DNA of 64,000 bases, from positions 385,796 through 449,795 of the forward strand of contig JAJAGP010000370.1 of NCBI GenBank assembly GCA_025084515.1, written 5' to 3'. The DNA comes from Ancistrus triradiatus (lineage: Eukaryota > Chordata > Actinopteri > Siluriformes > Loricariidae). The position numbers were made by a program, and so were the translations under genes. Each line of letters starts with the position of its first letter. Positions within the stretch are counted from its first letter, which is position 1. Of this stretch, positions 46,281 through 57,518 are shown in pieces. Under the pieces are notes generated by a model. The model saw only the letters and a program-made list of their open reading frames with translations, made no database searches and was not told the origin of the DNA.

Positions 46281-47179
46281 ACACATGGTGTGACGTTTAC
46301 AAACCCTAAATTATTTTTTTTCTGAACTGCACTCTTTCAGGTGCACTAAAGTCTTATTAAGTCCGTTACACCTGAGATCGTCTAGAAACTAATTATATAT
46401 TTAAAATAACATTCAAAATGATAAGGACACTGAACGGTGCAAATGCATAAACGATGAGTGGCAGCACGTCAAACGTACCGATGCCATACTCTTGGAATAG
46501 GAGGGTACAAATTGGACGCACGTAGTGAGTGGAATGTGGTTTTGGACACAGCCCAAGAATCAGCGCTCCCTCAGGGTTTGAAGGGAAGGAGCGATCATTC
46601 AGAAGTAGAGAAAACGCGCCGCGCTCTCCGCACTGACTCACGAGCCCGCTGTGTATCCTGTCCGGCTGTAGCCTTTACATGAACAAGTGGAATCATGTCT
46701 ACATACCGCTGTGGTAGAAAAAGATAGAAGACCGGCCGAGTCAAGTTTGATGTTCCATGGTCCACATGAAGGAGGTTAAGGTAAGGCTCCGGAGTGCGCA
46801 CGATCTCACTTAGGCTTGGAGCTTTAGAGGTCTGATCTTTCTTCTCGTTTGACCATAGATCGGGGGTTGCGCATGTGTTAGTGTCGTAGTGTTGCTGTTT
46901 GCCGGGCTGGTAGCTTGTTCTGGTGTGTCTGGAAGCCCTCTGACTGATGATGTGGCTACACTGGACGTTCTGGTGAGACTCACCATATTCAACATGTGTC
47001 ATGTTTTTTAAACTACTACTTTTTTGTACACATCATCCAATACATTAAAACCATCTGGTCAAGTGATGATTAGGTGCTTATTATGCATCAGTTTAACATC
47101 AACATTAATGCATGGACCCTGGGTTTCCCAGCAGAACATTAACCGGAGCGTCAAACTCAATCCATTAGCTTGTCTTCTT

Positions 47180-47640
47180 TTCACTGTCTACATTATGAAA
47201 AAGAAAACGGAAATGATCAGATCATACAATCTTCTTCCATTGTTGCTGACAACCACATGCCCATTGTGGGCTCTTTGAATATGGGTTAATGAGGTTGGCA
47301 TGGCAAGCACTCTGACAGGTCTGCACATAGGTAGCGCCATACTCATAAGGAGATGCTGCACTGTGTGTTGTGACACATTCGTCCCATAACCTGCATTAAA
47401 CACGTCTGTGACTTGTACCACAGTGACGTTTGGAACAGACAGGACAGGATTTGTTGCTCTCGTGCATCAATGAGCCTTGGGGGCCAACAGTAGCTCATGG
47501 TTGTCACTCCGCAGACCACTGTCAGTAGGTACTCACCACTGCTGTCCAGGAGCATCCTAAAAGCCTTGTAGTTTAAGAGATGCTCTGACCCAGCTGTCTG
47601 GCCATAACAATTTGTTCCATATCATAATCGCAGAGGTCTT
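47180..47640 (-). pseudogene. Tc1-like transposase DNA-binding fragment
   Basis: The - strand reads WPPRLIDAREQQILS near 47490, then VTDVFNAGYGTNVSQHTVQHLL near 47400-47340 and RPVRVLAM, a series typical of the second helix-turn-helix of Tc1-like enzymes. The catalytic part is absent, and one frame change separates the two blocks. Confidence 0.5.
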
Positions 47641-49050
47641 TACTTTTTAACATTTTTCCCACATCCAACACATCAACTACGAGAACCAGCTGTCCACGTA
47701 CAGTCAGATACATTCAGTTTTTAATGTTTTGGTTGATTGGTATAATTATGAAGGTTATAGCTATTCCAAGCTTACTACCATACTAAATATTATGTGTCAT
47801 AATACTGTGTTCGCTCTGGTGCTCTGAATGCCTTCTCATCTGTATTGTTTAGCATGATAACATGTGGCTAGTGATACAGCATAGGTTTATTGTGTCATTA
47901 ATGCCTGATATCTTGTTTCTTTCCAAATGTCCCATCAAACAGAGAGAAAATATTCCAAAGGATTACAGAATTCGTGTTCGTTTCATTACCAAAGACGTGG
48001 TAAGTTTGTTTATCATGTGTACTTTACATTTACATTTCAAGGAAAAGATGAATCTTCAGTCTATGCTGAAGCTGATAAATAGCCAGAAGTTAATTTCATT
48101 ACCTGGGTACCTAGATATTTGCCATCCATGCTTCTCAAGTGGGTCCACTAAAGTTATATATGAGGCTCAACAAGTACAAGCTATGGAGTGAAGATTAACT
48201 AATACCTTCGAGTAGGAGTGTTCTGGTCCATTTTTAGCTTTGTAGACAACCATCAGATTGAAAAACAAACAGATTTTGAATCATTTGGAGGGGTCTGATG
48301 GTACAGGCAAGGGAAGACCTGCCAGGGCTGAGTTACAGTGAGTCCAGTCCTGGTAGGACAAAAGACCGGCCAAGCACCTGACTGACCTCTACAAAAAGAA
48401 ATCACTGAAATAACCCGATGCCATAGAAGAGACACCTACATGGCCAAGTCACATATAATATGAGCACAAAAATCCAGACTGCCCTCCAAATGTCAGGGTT
48501 TCCTGCATGTGTGAAGAGTGTAATCAAGAAGTTCTGAAGGACAGTTCTCCAAATATTGATGTGGGTTCAAATGATTAGCAGGCACCCATAAAAAGTTGTC
48601 CCCAAGACATGCCCTACATCAGATATTAATGTTCAGACCCAAGTATATGATGGAGGAAAAGAGAAAATGAGGCAAAGGTCATCTGCATAGCAAAAGAGCA
48701 TAAGGGGATATGACTTCACCAAGAGAACAAGTGGTGACAGAGAAAGATCTAGCACTGAACCTTTTGGAACTCCAATTTGCAAGGAGCAGGTGTGGATCCA
48801 TTCCATGATACCTTATCTGACCTTCCCTTTATGAAGGGATTGAGACACTGCTATGCTGAACCTGTAATTCCAATGCTGGAGAGGATGGACAGGAAAATCA
48901 GGATTGGGATTGAATCCAACAGACGTGGTGTTAGATTAGTGATTGAAAGAAGCTATAGAATATTCTGAAGAAAGAGGAGGAAATCTTGTTAACTTGTTGA
49001 GAAGAGAGAAAGAAAGGCACATTATGCAGTGCCATTTTAGGGATGTGATA

Positions 49051-50630
49051 CAGTGGTGCTTGAAAGTTTGTGAACCCTTTAGAATTTTCTATATTTCTGC
49101 ATAAATATGACCTAAAACATCAGATTTTCACACAAGTCCTAAAAGTAGATAAAGAGAACCCAGTTAAACAAATGAGATAAAAATATTATACATGGTCATT
49201 TATTTATTGAGGAAAATGATCCAATATTACATATTAGTGAGTGGCAAAAGTATGTGAACCTTTGCTTTCAGTATCTGCTGTGACCCCCCTGTGCAGCAAT
49301 AACTGCAGCTAAATGTTTCCTGTAACTGTTGATCAGTCCTGCACACCGGCTTGGAGGAATTTTAGCCCATTCCTCTGTACAGAACAGCTTCAGCTCTGGA
49401 ATGTTGGTGGGTTTCCTCACATTATCTGCTCACTTCAGGTCCTTCCACAACATTTGCATTGGATTAAGGTCAGGACTTTGACCATTCCAAAACATTACCT
49501 CTTTTTTCTTTTCTTTGGTAGAACGGCTTGTGTGCTTAGGGTCGTTGTCTTGCTGCATGACCCACTTTCTCTTGAGATTCAGTTAATGGACAGATGTCCT
49601 GACATTTTCCTTTAGAATTCTCTGATAGAATTCAGAATTCATTGTTCCATCAATGATGGCAAGCCGTCCTGGCCCAGATGCAGCAAAACAGGCCCAAACC
49701 ATGATAACTACCACCACCATGTTTCACAGATGGGATAAGGTTCTTATGCTGGAATGCAGAGTGTTTTCCTTTATCCAAACATAACGCTTTTCTTTTAAAC
49801 CAAAAAGTTCTATTTTGGTCTCATCCGTCCACAAAACATTTTTCCAATAGCCTTCTGGCTTGTCAACATGATCTTTAGCAAACTGCAGATAAGCAGCAAT
49901 TTTCTTTTTGGACAGTAGTGGCTTTCTCCTTGCAACTCTGCCATGCACACCATTGTTGTTCAGTATTCTTCTGATGGTGGACTCATGAACATTAACAATA
50001 GCCAATGTGAGAGAGGCCTTCAGTTCTTTAGAAGTTACCATGTGGTCCTTTGTGACCTCTCTAATTATTGCACACCTTGCTCTTGGAGTGATCTTTGTTG
50101 GTCGACCACTCGTGAGGAGGGTAGCAATGGTCTTGAATTTCCTCCATTTGTACACAATATGTCTGATTGTGGATTAGTGGAGTCCAAAGTCTTTAGAGAT
50201 GGTTTTGTAACCTATTCCAGCCTGATGAGCATCAACAACTCTTTTCCTGAGGTCCTCAGAAATCTTCTTTGTTCGTGCCGTGATACACTTCCACAAACAT
50301 GTGTTGTGAAGAGCAGACTTTGATAGATCCCTGTTCTTTAAAAAAACAGGGTGCCCACTCACACCTGATTGTCATCCCATTGATTGAAAACACCTGACTC
50401 TAATTTCACCTTCAAATTACTGCTAATCCTAGAGGGCTCACTAATATGTATTTGGATCATTTTCCTCAATAAATAAATGACCAAGTAGAATATTTTGCCT
50501 CATTTGTTTAAATGGGTTCTCTTTATCTACTCTTAGGGATTTGTGTGAAAATATTGATGATGTTTTAGGTCATATTCATGCCGAAATCTAGAAAATTCTA
50601 AAAGAGTTCACAAACCTTCAAGCACCACTG
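49051..50630 (-). mobile_element. Tc1-like element copy G, full length
   Basis: CAGTGGTGCTTGAAAG after TA 49049-49050 and CAAGCACCACTG before TA 50631-50632; 1580 bases, with both inverted ends and the TA duplication. Same family as copies D, E, F and H. Confidence 0.9.
49268..50281 (-). pseudogene. Degenerate Tc1-type transposase of copy G
   Basis: The family start codon is changed to ACG (50281-50279), and a stop (TAA for CAA) follows HLHFGL-type helix residues at about 50173. After it, a 143-codon stretch (50155-49724) stays open with the linker SGRPTKITPRARC, HESTIRRILNNNGVHGR and WTDETKIELF. A frameshift then moves the GGGSIMVW-like block, QQDNDPKHT and the C-terminus into other frames, to TGA 49270-49268. 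Not functional. Confidence 0.85.
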
Positions 50631-51079
50631 TACTTCTCAATTCTGATGACATTTAGGTCAAATTCTTGCAGGAATGATAAAACAAAGTGGTTTCACATAC
50701 TATTAAGCACTGCTTTATACATGCTTTGTTCAAACACTCACTGGTCATTTTCAATCAAGAAAACCCACTGACCTTTCAGTTCTCCTATACTACTTTCATT
50801 AATAGAAAATGGACTCCATTGGAACACAATCTGCCCAAATGTTATTTCAGTGCTTGGCCAATCTTCAGCAAAACAGTAAAACTGAAAGGATACCATGTGT
50901 GGCTTTGGTTTTACAACAAAATCATATATAGCCATATTATCTCAGACTGCAAAGTGCTTTAAAACAAAGAAAAGAGATTATTAAAGTATTCATGGGTTGC
51001 ACATATTACATTTGATCAGTTATTAATTAATTACAATTAAATCAGCAGTGTTCTTACGATTTGCCCTTGAGTTTTTTAT

Positions 51080-51545
51080 TTTTAGTGCAGGACAGTATGA
51101 GCCAAATATCTTTCATGCTGTGGTCTGCCAACTTCATTTCATTTGTTAATATACAGCCATTTTTGCATTTCAGGCCTGTAACCACATCCCCAAAAAAAGT
51201 TTGGGACAGTAATTGCATTTTACCGTGTTGTAATGTTGCCATTCCTGCCCACAAACACTTCACCAAGGATACCCAGCGATGAAGTGTTTCTCTAAGGTTG
51301 TCTTTGTTGCAATTTTCCTTTTCAAAATTCTTCACACATTCTCTTTTGGGGACAGGTCAGGACTGCAGGCAAGCCAGTCCAGTACCTGTGCCCTCTTCTT
51401 CTGCAGTCATGCCTTTGTAATGTGTGCCGCAGCATGTAGTCTTGCATTGTATTGTTGAACAAATTGCCTGGACATCTCTGGAAAAGATGATGTTCCTGAA
51501 GGCAGCATAATGTTGCTGTAAAATATCAGTGTACTTTTTCTGCAT
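51080..51545 (-). mobile_element. Tc1-like relic, - strand
   Basis: The - strand reads YTDILQQHYAAFRNIIF, then a run in which the FQQDNA-like block is degraded (CKTTCCGTHYKGM), and at 51362-51054 a Lys/Arg-rich stretch. One end (51178-51215) has CAGGCCTGTAACCAC..AAAAAGTTTGGGACAG, the terminal sequence also found at 36900 and 62220. Heavily decayed. Confidence 0.4.
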
Positions 51546-52009
51546 CAGTTTAATTCACCTTTTCCACTGGCACTGACACAGCCCCATGACAGACCTGGTT
51601 TTTGACTTCTGAATAAAAGTCCAAATGGTTTAGTTTGTGTCTTTGGTCTAAATGTCCCTCCTCCTAACTATGTTTGGAATATGCAGGCGTGAAATGCAAC
51701 AAATGTGTTGATAATGAAAAATCCCTTTTTTGTCCTTCTGAACAACGTGTCCTCTTAAGGTTCCTCGAACAAGGTTTTCAAAGGTTTACCAAATATTTAC
51801 AAAGCAATGCAAGGCTGAGGAACAGAATGATTAGCACTAATTTTGAATGCAAACGACAAGCTACTTTAACTGTACAAAACATGTACTGGTGTGTCTAAGA
51901 CAAGTGTGTTAGGTGTGTCTGGGTAGCCAGTGACTGTACACAGTGTTTAAGGTCCTTAGCAACACCACACAGTATTCCATGATCATGTCACTGTCACTGC
52001 TGTGCTAAG

Positions 52010-52300
52010 TTTGTTTATTTGTTTACTTAACATTGGATCAGCATCAATGCCTATTCAACAAAGAAGACAGCAAGGTTACAATCAATACTAGTCAGACGCT
52101 TTCACAACTGTAGGCCAATTTAGAGCAGCCAGGTAAAACTTAACGCATGTCTTTGGAGTGTGGAAGGAAAACCAGAGGTTACCTGGAGTAAACCTACAAC
52201 AACACTGGGGAGGAACATGGCAAACTCCACCACAGGCGGAAGTCTGAGGTCGGGATCAAAACTCAGGGATTCTTGGAGCTGTGAGGCGACAACATACATG
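52010..52300 (-). repeat. tRNA-derived SINE, second family, nearly full length
   Basis: The - strand reads GTCGCCTCACAGCTCCAAGA, a B box-like GTTTTGATCCCG, CTCCCCAGTGTTGTTGTAGG, CACTCCAAAGACATGCGTTA, CCAATTTAGAGC in complement form and a tail with TAGGCATTGATGCTGATCC. The tail is shared with copies at 1680-1850, 11100-11215 and 27470-27705. Confidence 0.65.
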
Positions 52301-52518
52301 GTTTTTGTTACCTTGATTGAATGGGCCCAATAAACTTGTAGTTACAAAGGCATCTCTGAGACCTCTTATTGCTGTGCAGATTGTGCCAGATTTTGGTGAA
52401 AAATGACGGAACATTGTATTTTGATATTGAGGACATGCAAACTCCACACAGAGCGGAGTCTGAGGGAGCAGAAAAATAAACCCAATAAAACCGAAAAAAA
52501 ATACCCTAAAATTAATCA

Positions 52519-53148
52519 GGGCGGGGGGGGGGGTCGGTGGGGGGGGGTGGGGATGGGGGGGGGGGGGGCGGGCGGCGTGTGGGGTGGGGGGTTGGGGGGG
52601 TGGTCGTTTGTGGGAAACCAAAAAAAATATACAATAACATCACGGGGGGTGTGTTTCGGGTGTTGCAAATCACCCCAAAAATCAAAACCAAAAAACCAAC
52701 AAATCACGAGAACAAAACAAAACACCCAAAACCCACAACATAACCACAAACACAACATAACCACAAAACAAACCAACCAACCACCCACCCAAACAACTCC
52801 ATACGACAAAAAACAACCCCCAAAACACAAAACAACAGGAAACCACAATACAAAAAACAGGGACGTGGGGGGGTTTTTTGCGTATACCATAGGTTTTTTT
52901 TCTGGGGGTGGGGTTTTGGTTTTGTTTTTGTTTTTGTGTCCACCACCAAAAAACCCCCACACCCACCCCCACCACCAACCCCCCCCACCCCCCCCACCCC
53001 CAAAACCCCCCACCCACCCACAACACACACCCCCCAAACCCCCCACCCCCCACACACCCAACCCCCCACCCCACCCAACACACCGACCCCCCACCCCCCA
53101 ACACAAACACAAAAAACAAACAAAAAAAAAAACAAAAGGGGGGGGGGG
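52519..53148. other. Block of extreme strand-asymmetric composition
   Basis: From 52519 to about 52618 the + strand is nearly all G with a few T; from 52619 to 52860 it is mostly A and C; around 52865-52935 it is G and T again; and from 52936 to about 53126 it is almost only A and C. It ends in a run of G at 53138-53148. Runs of one base are frequent. No ordinary repeat class looks like this; a low-quality consensus is the likeliest cause. The frames through it are artefacts of composition. Confidence 0.8.
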
Positions 53149-53289
53149 TTACAGTGCTATGTTATTGTAGGACTGTAGATCTTTCACAGTTCTTCTGTAT
53201 GCTTTCCCATTCTATTCTGCCTGCTTAAGGGAAGGGCAGTGTGGCTGCATATGAACCTATATCCAGTAGAGAGCCAGTCTGAAGACCTT

Positions 53290-54180
53290 AGCCCTCAAGT
53301 TTGGCAACCTCTCCACCAACAGAGAAAATATCACTATATTTATTACCATGCTTCAGGGGCTTCGCTTCACCATTGATAATGAAGAACTGGTAAGTTACAA
53401 AGTACAAACCAAATATATAGCTATGGTCATGAGAAACCTCAAGACATAGTATGAGATAAAATAAGTGTATTTGTGTCTTGTCCAGGAAGTGACAATGTCA
53501 AGGCATTTAAATGTCATTACCGCACTGCAAGATGGTCCACAAAGCGCTATTTTGACCATGTCAAAGAAGTTCTCACAATGTTTGCCACGAACACCTCAGC
53601 AGTTTCATTGTACTCCTCCCCCTGTCGCACCTCTACAACATCGCTCGATAAGCCTGGTGAGCACTGGATGTAAAACACAAGCAAGACACATGCAGATTAC
53701 AGCAATTCCAGTTTTATTAAATAAATACACAGTAATCAAACAGTGGCTTGTGTGACAATTATGTCATTTTTTATGAGACTGTAGGTTGAATCTCATGGCC
53801 CATACATGACCACAGTGTGACTAAACCCGTGGTTTTCTTTCATGTCTTGACAGATCGACAAGTGATTGAAAGAGCAATTCCCCAGCGTTGTAGCACTGCT
53901 CATCATTCCATGTATTGCTGCACTGGTACTCATTCTCAGAACTGTTAAGGTCTCTCTCTGTAACTATGCTGGTTATATGCAAGAGTTGCATTTTCATGTT
54001 ACTTCATAGTTGTGTACTTTCCCAATTTGTTAGTACTTTGCCGAAAAAAGCTCTGTGCAGGGCAACAACGAGAGTCTGGCTGCAGACCATCTGGCAACTG
54101 ATGGCACAGGAAGCTCAAAGTGATCCTGCCAGGGAGACTACAGGAAAACAGAGTGACCATGAATCTGTTTTCCCTAAGTG
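53290..54180 (+). pseudogene. Remnant of an unidentified single-pass membrane protein gene
   Basis: I do not recognise this gene. Visible parts: an exon-like block up to 53391 ending in ..TIDNEEL before GTAAGT; a block 53486-53655 after a TTGTCTTGTCCAG acceptor, whose +2 frame has two Cys (KCHYRTARW and LYSSPC) flanking a helical-looking stretch, followed by GTGAGC; a block 53854-53950 after CTTGACAG, with a hydrophobic segment (VVALLIIPCIAALVLIL); and a last block from about 54034, readable as a hydrophilic tail YFAEKSSVQGNNES.. ending in TGA near 54120. The junction between the second and third blocks is open (..DKPGDRQVIERA) but a one-base shift is needed to enter the transmembrane segment, so the gene is broken or contains an assembly error. 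A membrane-anchored ligand or receptor fits the layout; the family is unknown. Confidence 0.4.
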
Positions 54181-54646
54181 AACAATTCATGGTATGATGG
54201 CTTTCAAATTATTATAAATCCAGCAATCATTCCTGATCTTGTCTGCAAGACCTGACCACATGCCTTCTTTTGTTTCCTGTTATCCTCCCCACAGGGTTCA
54301 GCAGGATACTTTCAAGCTGAACGATACAGCTGTTTAATCCAACGACGGAACACTCAGGATGTAAAAAGAAAGGTGTGTTAAACGGTCCCACTTGTAGAAG
54401 GTTCTCCACAGGACACTGGTGAAAGCGCATTACGCACAGACCTTCTGATAGTATGTTCTTAGCTGAAAAAGAATTATACATAATTAAGATCTTTCATTTG
54501 AGCTTAAACCAGCTTGGCCATGTCTGAACAAATACCCAACAGATGACCTCACAAAGAAACTTGGCATCGTGAGCTACTTGTACAGGCTGATATTTTTGAA
54601 GAATTTGAAGAATAGGATGGGCCATAATTGAAAACAGAAGGTTCAC

Positions 54647-55514
54647 TTAGTGGAAACGCTTTGGTGGGCCAGTGAGCCCATCGGAAACAGGGAAGCATGG
54701 TGATTTGAAGAAGCAGCATTTGGTCACTGAGGCACAGCCGCTGTGATGCCTGCGGCAGGTCCATGCCTTGAGGGGACAGTTGTTGAAGCTGCAGGCTGGA
54801 TTGGGAACATAAATGGCTTTTGTGTGCACAGTGCTGAGGCCTTCCTTCATGTTACAGCATAGTAACATACGGCGGAAACAGAGGCCATGGTTGTCCTTAT
54901 GGTCCAGTTGGGTTAACTGAAAGGGATATGAAAGATCTGTGGCGAATTCATTACATTTTATGATTACTGTGGTGCCAGGAGGAACAACCACTGTGTTTGT
55001 CAGTGATGATGTGTTTATCTGGGGGAAGGTGGTAAGAGGTGTCACACTTGTGTTAGTAAAATCAGGGTCATCTTGTTTGAGGGATGTAGTGTCTGGTGGT
55101 CATGGTCCAACCTCCATCAATCTGTTTTCACTAGGAAAGAAAGGATGCCTGGACTGTGTACATCTCCGTGTTTCTCAAATCTCGGGGCGATATGTACAAA
55201 AAAATAATAAGCAATATTTGAAAAAATGTCATCATTGCTACTGTTAATGACGAAGTCCAAATACAGGTTTACAACCTCTGTATTTGTCCATGTAACCATT
55301 GTATAAACACCAAACACATCTAGGTATGTTAGGTCTCTGCCGTTATGGTAATGTCAGAGAAGGCAGCCCTGGGTAGCCCTTTTGCAGGCCTCATCTGATT
55401 ATCCCTGCCATTAACAAACACACTTAAATTGTCCACAGAACATCTCTGGCAGGAGGAGGGCAAGAAAACACTTATTGTTTTCCTGGACAACAAACAATAA
55501 GTCAAAGGGGGCAT
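54647..55514 (-). other. Unassigned open stretches on the - strand
   Basis: Three long reading stretches follow one another on the - strand: 55514-55329, 55317-55117 and 55045-54647. They lie in different frames with stops between them. The last is Cys-rich at its C-terminal end (for example CFRRMLLCC and TKCCFFKSPC) and the middle one contains SNDDIFSNIAYYFF. The amino-acid make-up is less biased than expected for random intergenic DNA, so an old coding element is possible. I cannot assign a family, and a host-gene or mobile-element origin is equally open. Confidence 0.2.
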
Positions 55515-55559
55515 GAGAAACTGTCATACTAACAGGAGTCACATCCCATAATTGGATTC

Positions 55560-57518
55560 TCACTTTGTGTGCCTGTTTTCACTCTGTCATTGAAGGTTTT
55601 ATCTGTTGCAGCTGGTCCTAGATTTACATTATACTAAAGGTAATTACATTGACCCAACTGGGCACAGACTAAACTAGTTACAGTGTGAAGCAGTAGATGA
55701 TTTATTTATTATACTCCATTATCATTATAGCCCAGGCTTAATTGATACGAATCTGCCAGCCCACTGGAACTGAATGAGATGTCAGTCTCTGTCATCTATC
55801 ACAAATTGGCCATTTTGACCCACTCATGTTTAGGTGTAGGAAGTATGAATGTGTTTTCCTCCCCCTAGGACCTCATCTCTCTCTCTCTCACTCTTCTCTC
55901 TCTCTCTCTCTCCTCTCTCTCTCACACTCAACAATGTACGCGCTGTCCACTAGTGTCATAAAGTGTGACCTCCAACTCACAATATATGAGGTCAGTTAAT
56001 GGCTGACTGATGAGCATCAACCGCAAGAGAACTTCTCAACCAAAGAGCCTTCTCTTTAGAACCCTCTCTTCCACACAGACATGGTGCATTTTATGTTGGG
56101 ACAGAGTGCCGTTAGTCATGCTTTGGTCTAAGCCCACTCTCCACACACCAACTCAGTTCCGAAACAGCAAGGCTATACAGAAGGACATGCATTCACAATT
56201 ACCCCATGCTCTCACACTCCAGGACATCACTGATAAAACAGCAATATGATGCCTAACATCATCCAAGGCTCCTCCTGAGTGCCAGACTGTAATGCTGAAT
56301 GGGGGGGAAACCTTTTTGACTCACAAAAATATTTGTTTTGATGTCAGAGCGAGATCAAAATATCATTTGAATGTCATTAAAGAGCCAAAGGATCTGAGAG
56401 GTATGGTGACATCTTTTTCAGTGTAATTTATTTATTGGTGACAGTGTTGAAGAGCAGGTTTAACAGCAGTTATTACATGGAGAGGTTTAGCATTCTGAGT
56501 GATACCTTTATAATGTGTACCACTTATTTTAAACTTTTAACACCTCAGACAGTATTTGTTTCAATGGAACTTTCAGAGTTTACAGTATACTTGACAGTAT
56601 TTATCTCACTGAATTGTATTGTACTATAAACCTTATTTTATACTTTACACTTTTTGTACTTTATTCTTATTGTACTTATTCTACAAAGCTGGATGCAATC
56701 GTTTTTTAAGCTTTGTTCAGCTGATGTGCAACTACAATTAAACTGAATCGAAAGTATTCTAGCAATTCATATTTTTCATCTAGGGTGAATGTCAAAGTTT
56801 GTTTTATTTACATTATCTGTAACTGAAAAATGCAGCAATTTTAAATCAAACGTACCAAGCTAATGAAACCTCCACAATTCTTCAGAAAAAGTTTATATAA
56901 AAGTTTATAAGTATCTGTAATACATGGATACATTCAGATGTTGATCCATAGGGATGTATATAGACTTTATTATAAAAACAAAATATAGTACAGTGAATCA
57001 TTTCTGCAAATACATGTAGATAAATAACGACAATAAAATTGCACTAACGAAAAGTAATAGCAACAATAATACTACTAAGGCCCAGGCCTTTTGTCTCCAG
57101 AAACAGCTTTAATCCTTCTTGGTATGCTGTTATACAAGTTCTAAAGTGTATGTACAGTACTTCCAAAAAATCTGTAAATGTTTAATAATGTCTAAGTATG
57201 TGTTAAGAATTGCTCCTCAGTCCTGATATTTTTTGTGTCTGTAATATTGGGGCATTTAGCAAATATCCTGTGAAGGGGGCATGCCTGTCCTGTCCATCCT
57301 TCTTCATGTGGCCATTCTTAATTTCTTCCAGCCACCTGTATTAATCAATCAACTGTCCAATAAGCTTTTTGCATTTACCCTTTTTGTGCCTTTTTGGTAC
57401 CTATCCAAAGAGAACCCAGGGCACAGGGGGAAGTGTGTGCCCTGTTATATGAGCACTTTTAGGGATAAAGGTTCATCAGAGGTGTAGAACTAGTAACCGT
57501 CATAAATTATTGTTGTGG
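55560..57518. other. No gene seen
   Basis: Intergenic DNA between the unassigned - strand stretches and the tetraspanin stop codon, with a CT microsatellite at 55874-55924. Short frames only. Confidence 0.5.
55874..55924. repeat. CT microsatellite
   Basis: Imperfect CT repeat of about 50 bases between the unidentified remnants and the tetraspanin. Confidence 0.9.

Larger units (their letters stand above)
44210..49050. other. No gene supported
   Basis: Holds the R2 repeat (45785-46280), a Tc1-like fragment (47180-47640) and a probable retroposon segment (48400-48970). A - strand frame at 47002-46595 and an exon-like block at 47941-47999 are noted as observations but lack support. Confidence 0.45.

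Noticed and set aside
46595..47002. 135-codon - strand frame
   Set aside because: No recognisable domain, no splice signals at its ends and no support from neighbours.
52256..53228. Overlapping Gly-rich and Pro/Thr-rich frames on both strands
   Set aside because: Produced by two-letter composition in the anomalous block; no family resemblance and probable artefact.
53486..53950. Calcium-activated potassium channel beta subunit (KCNMB) identity
   Set aside because: A C-x-Y and a YSxP-like motif before a transmembrane helix look similar, but the intron before the helix, the missing TM1 and the different tail do not fit the family.
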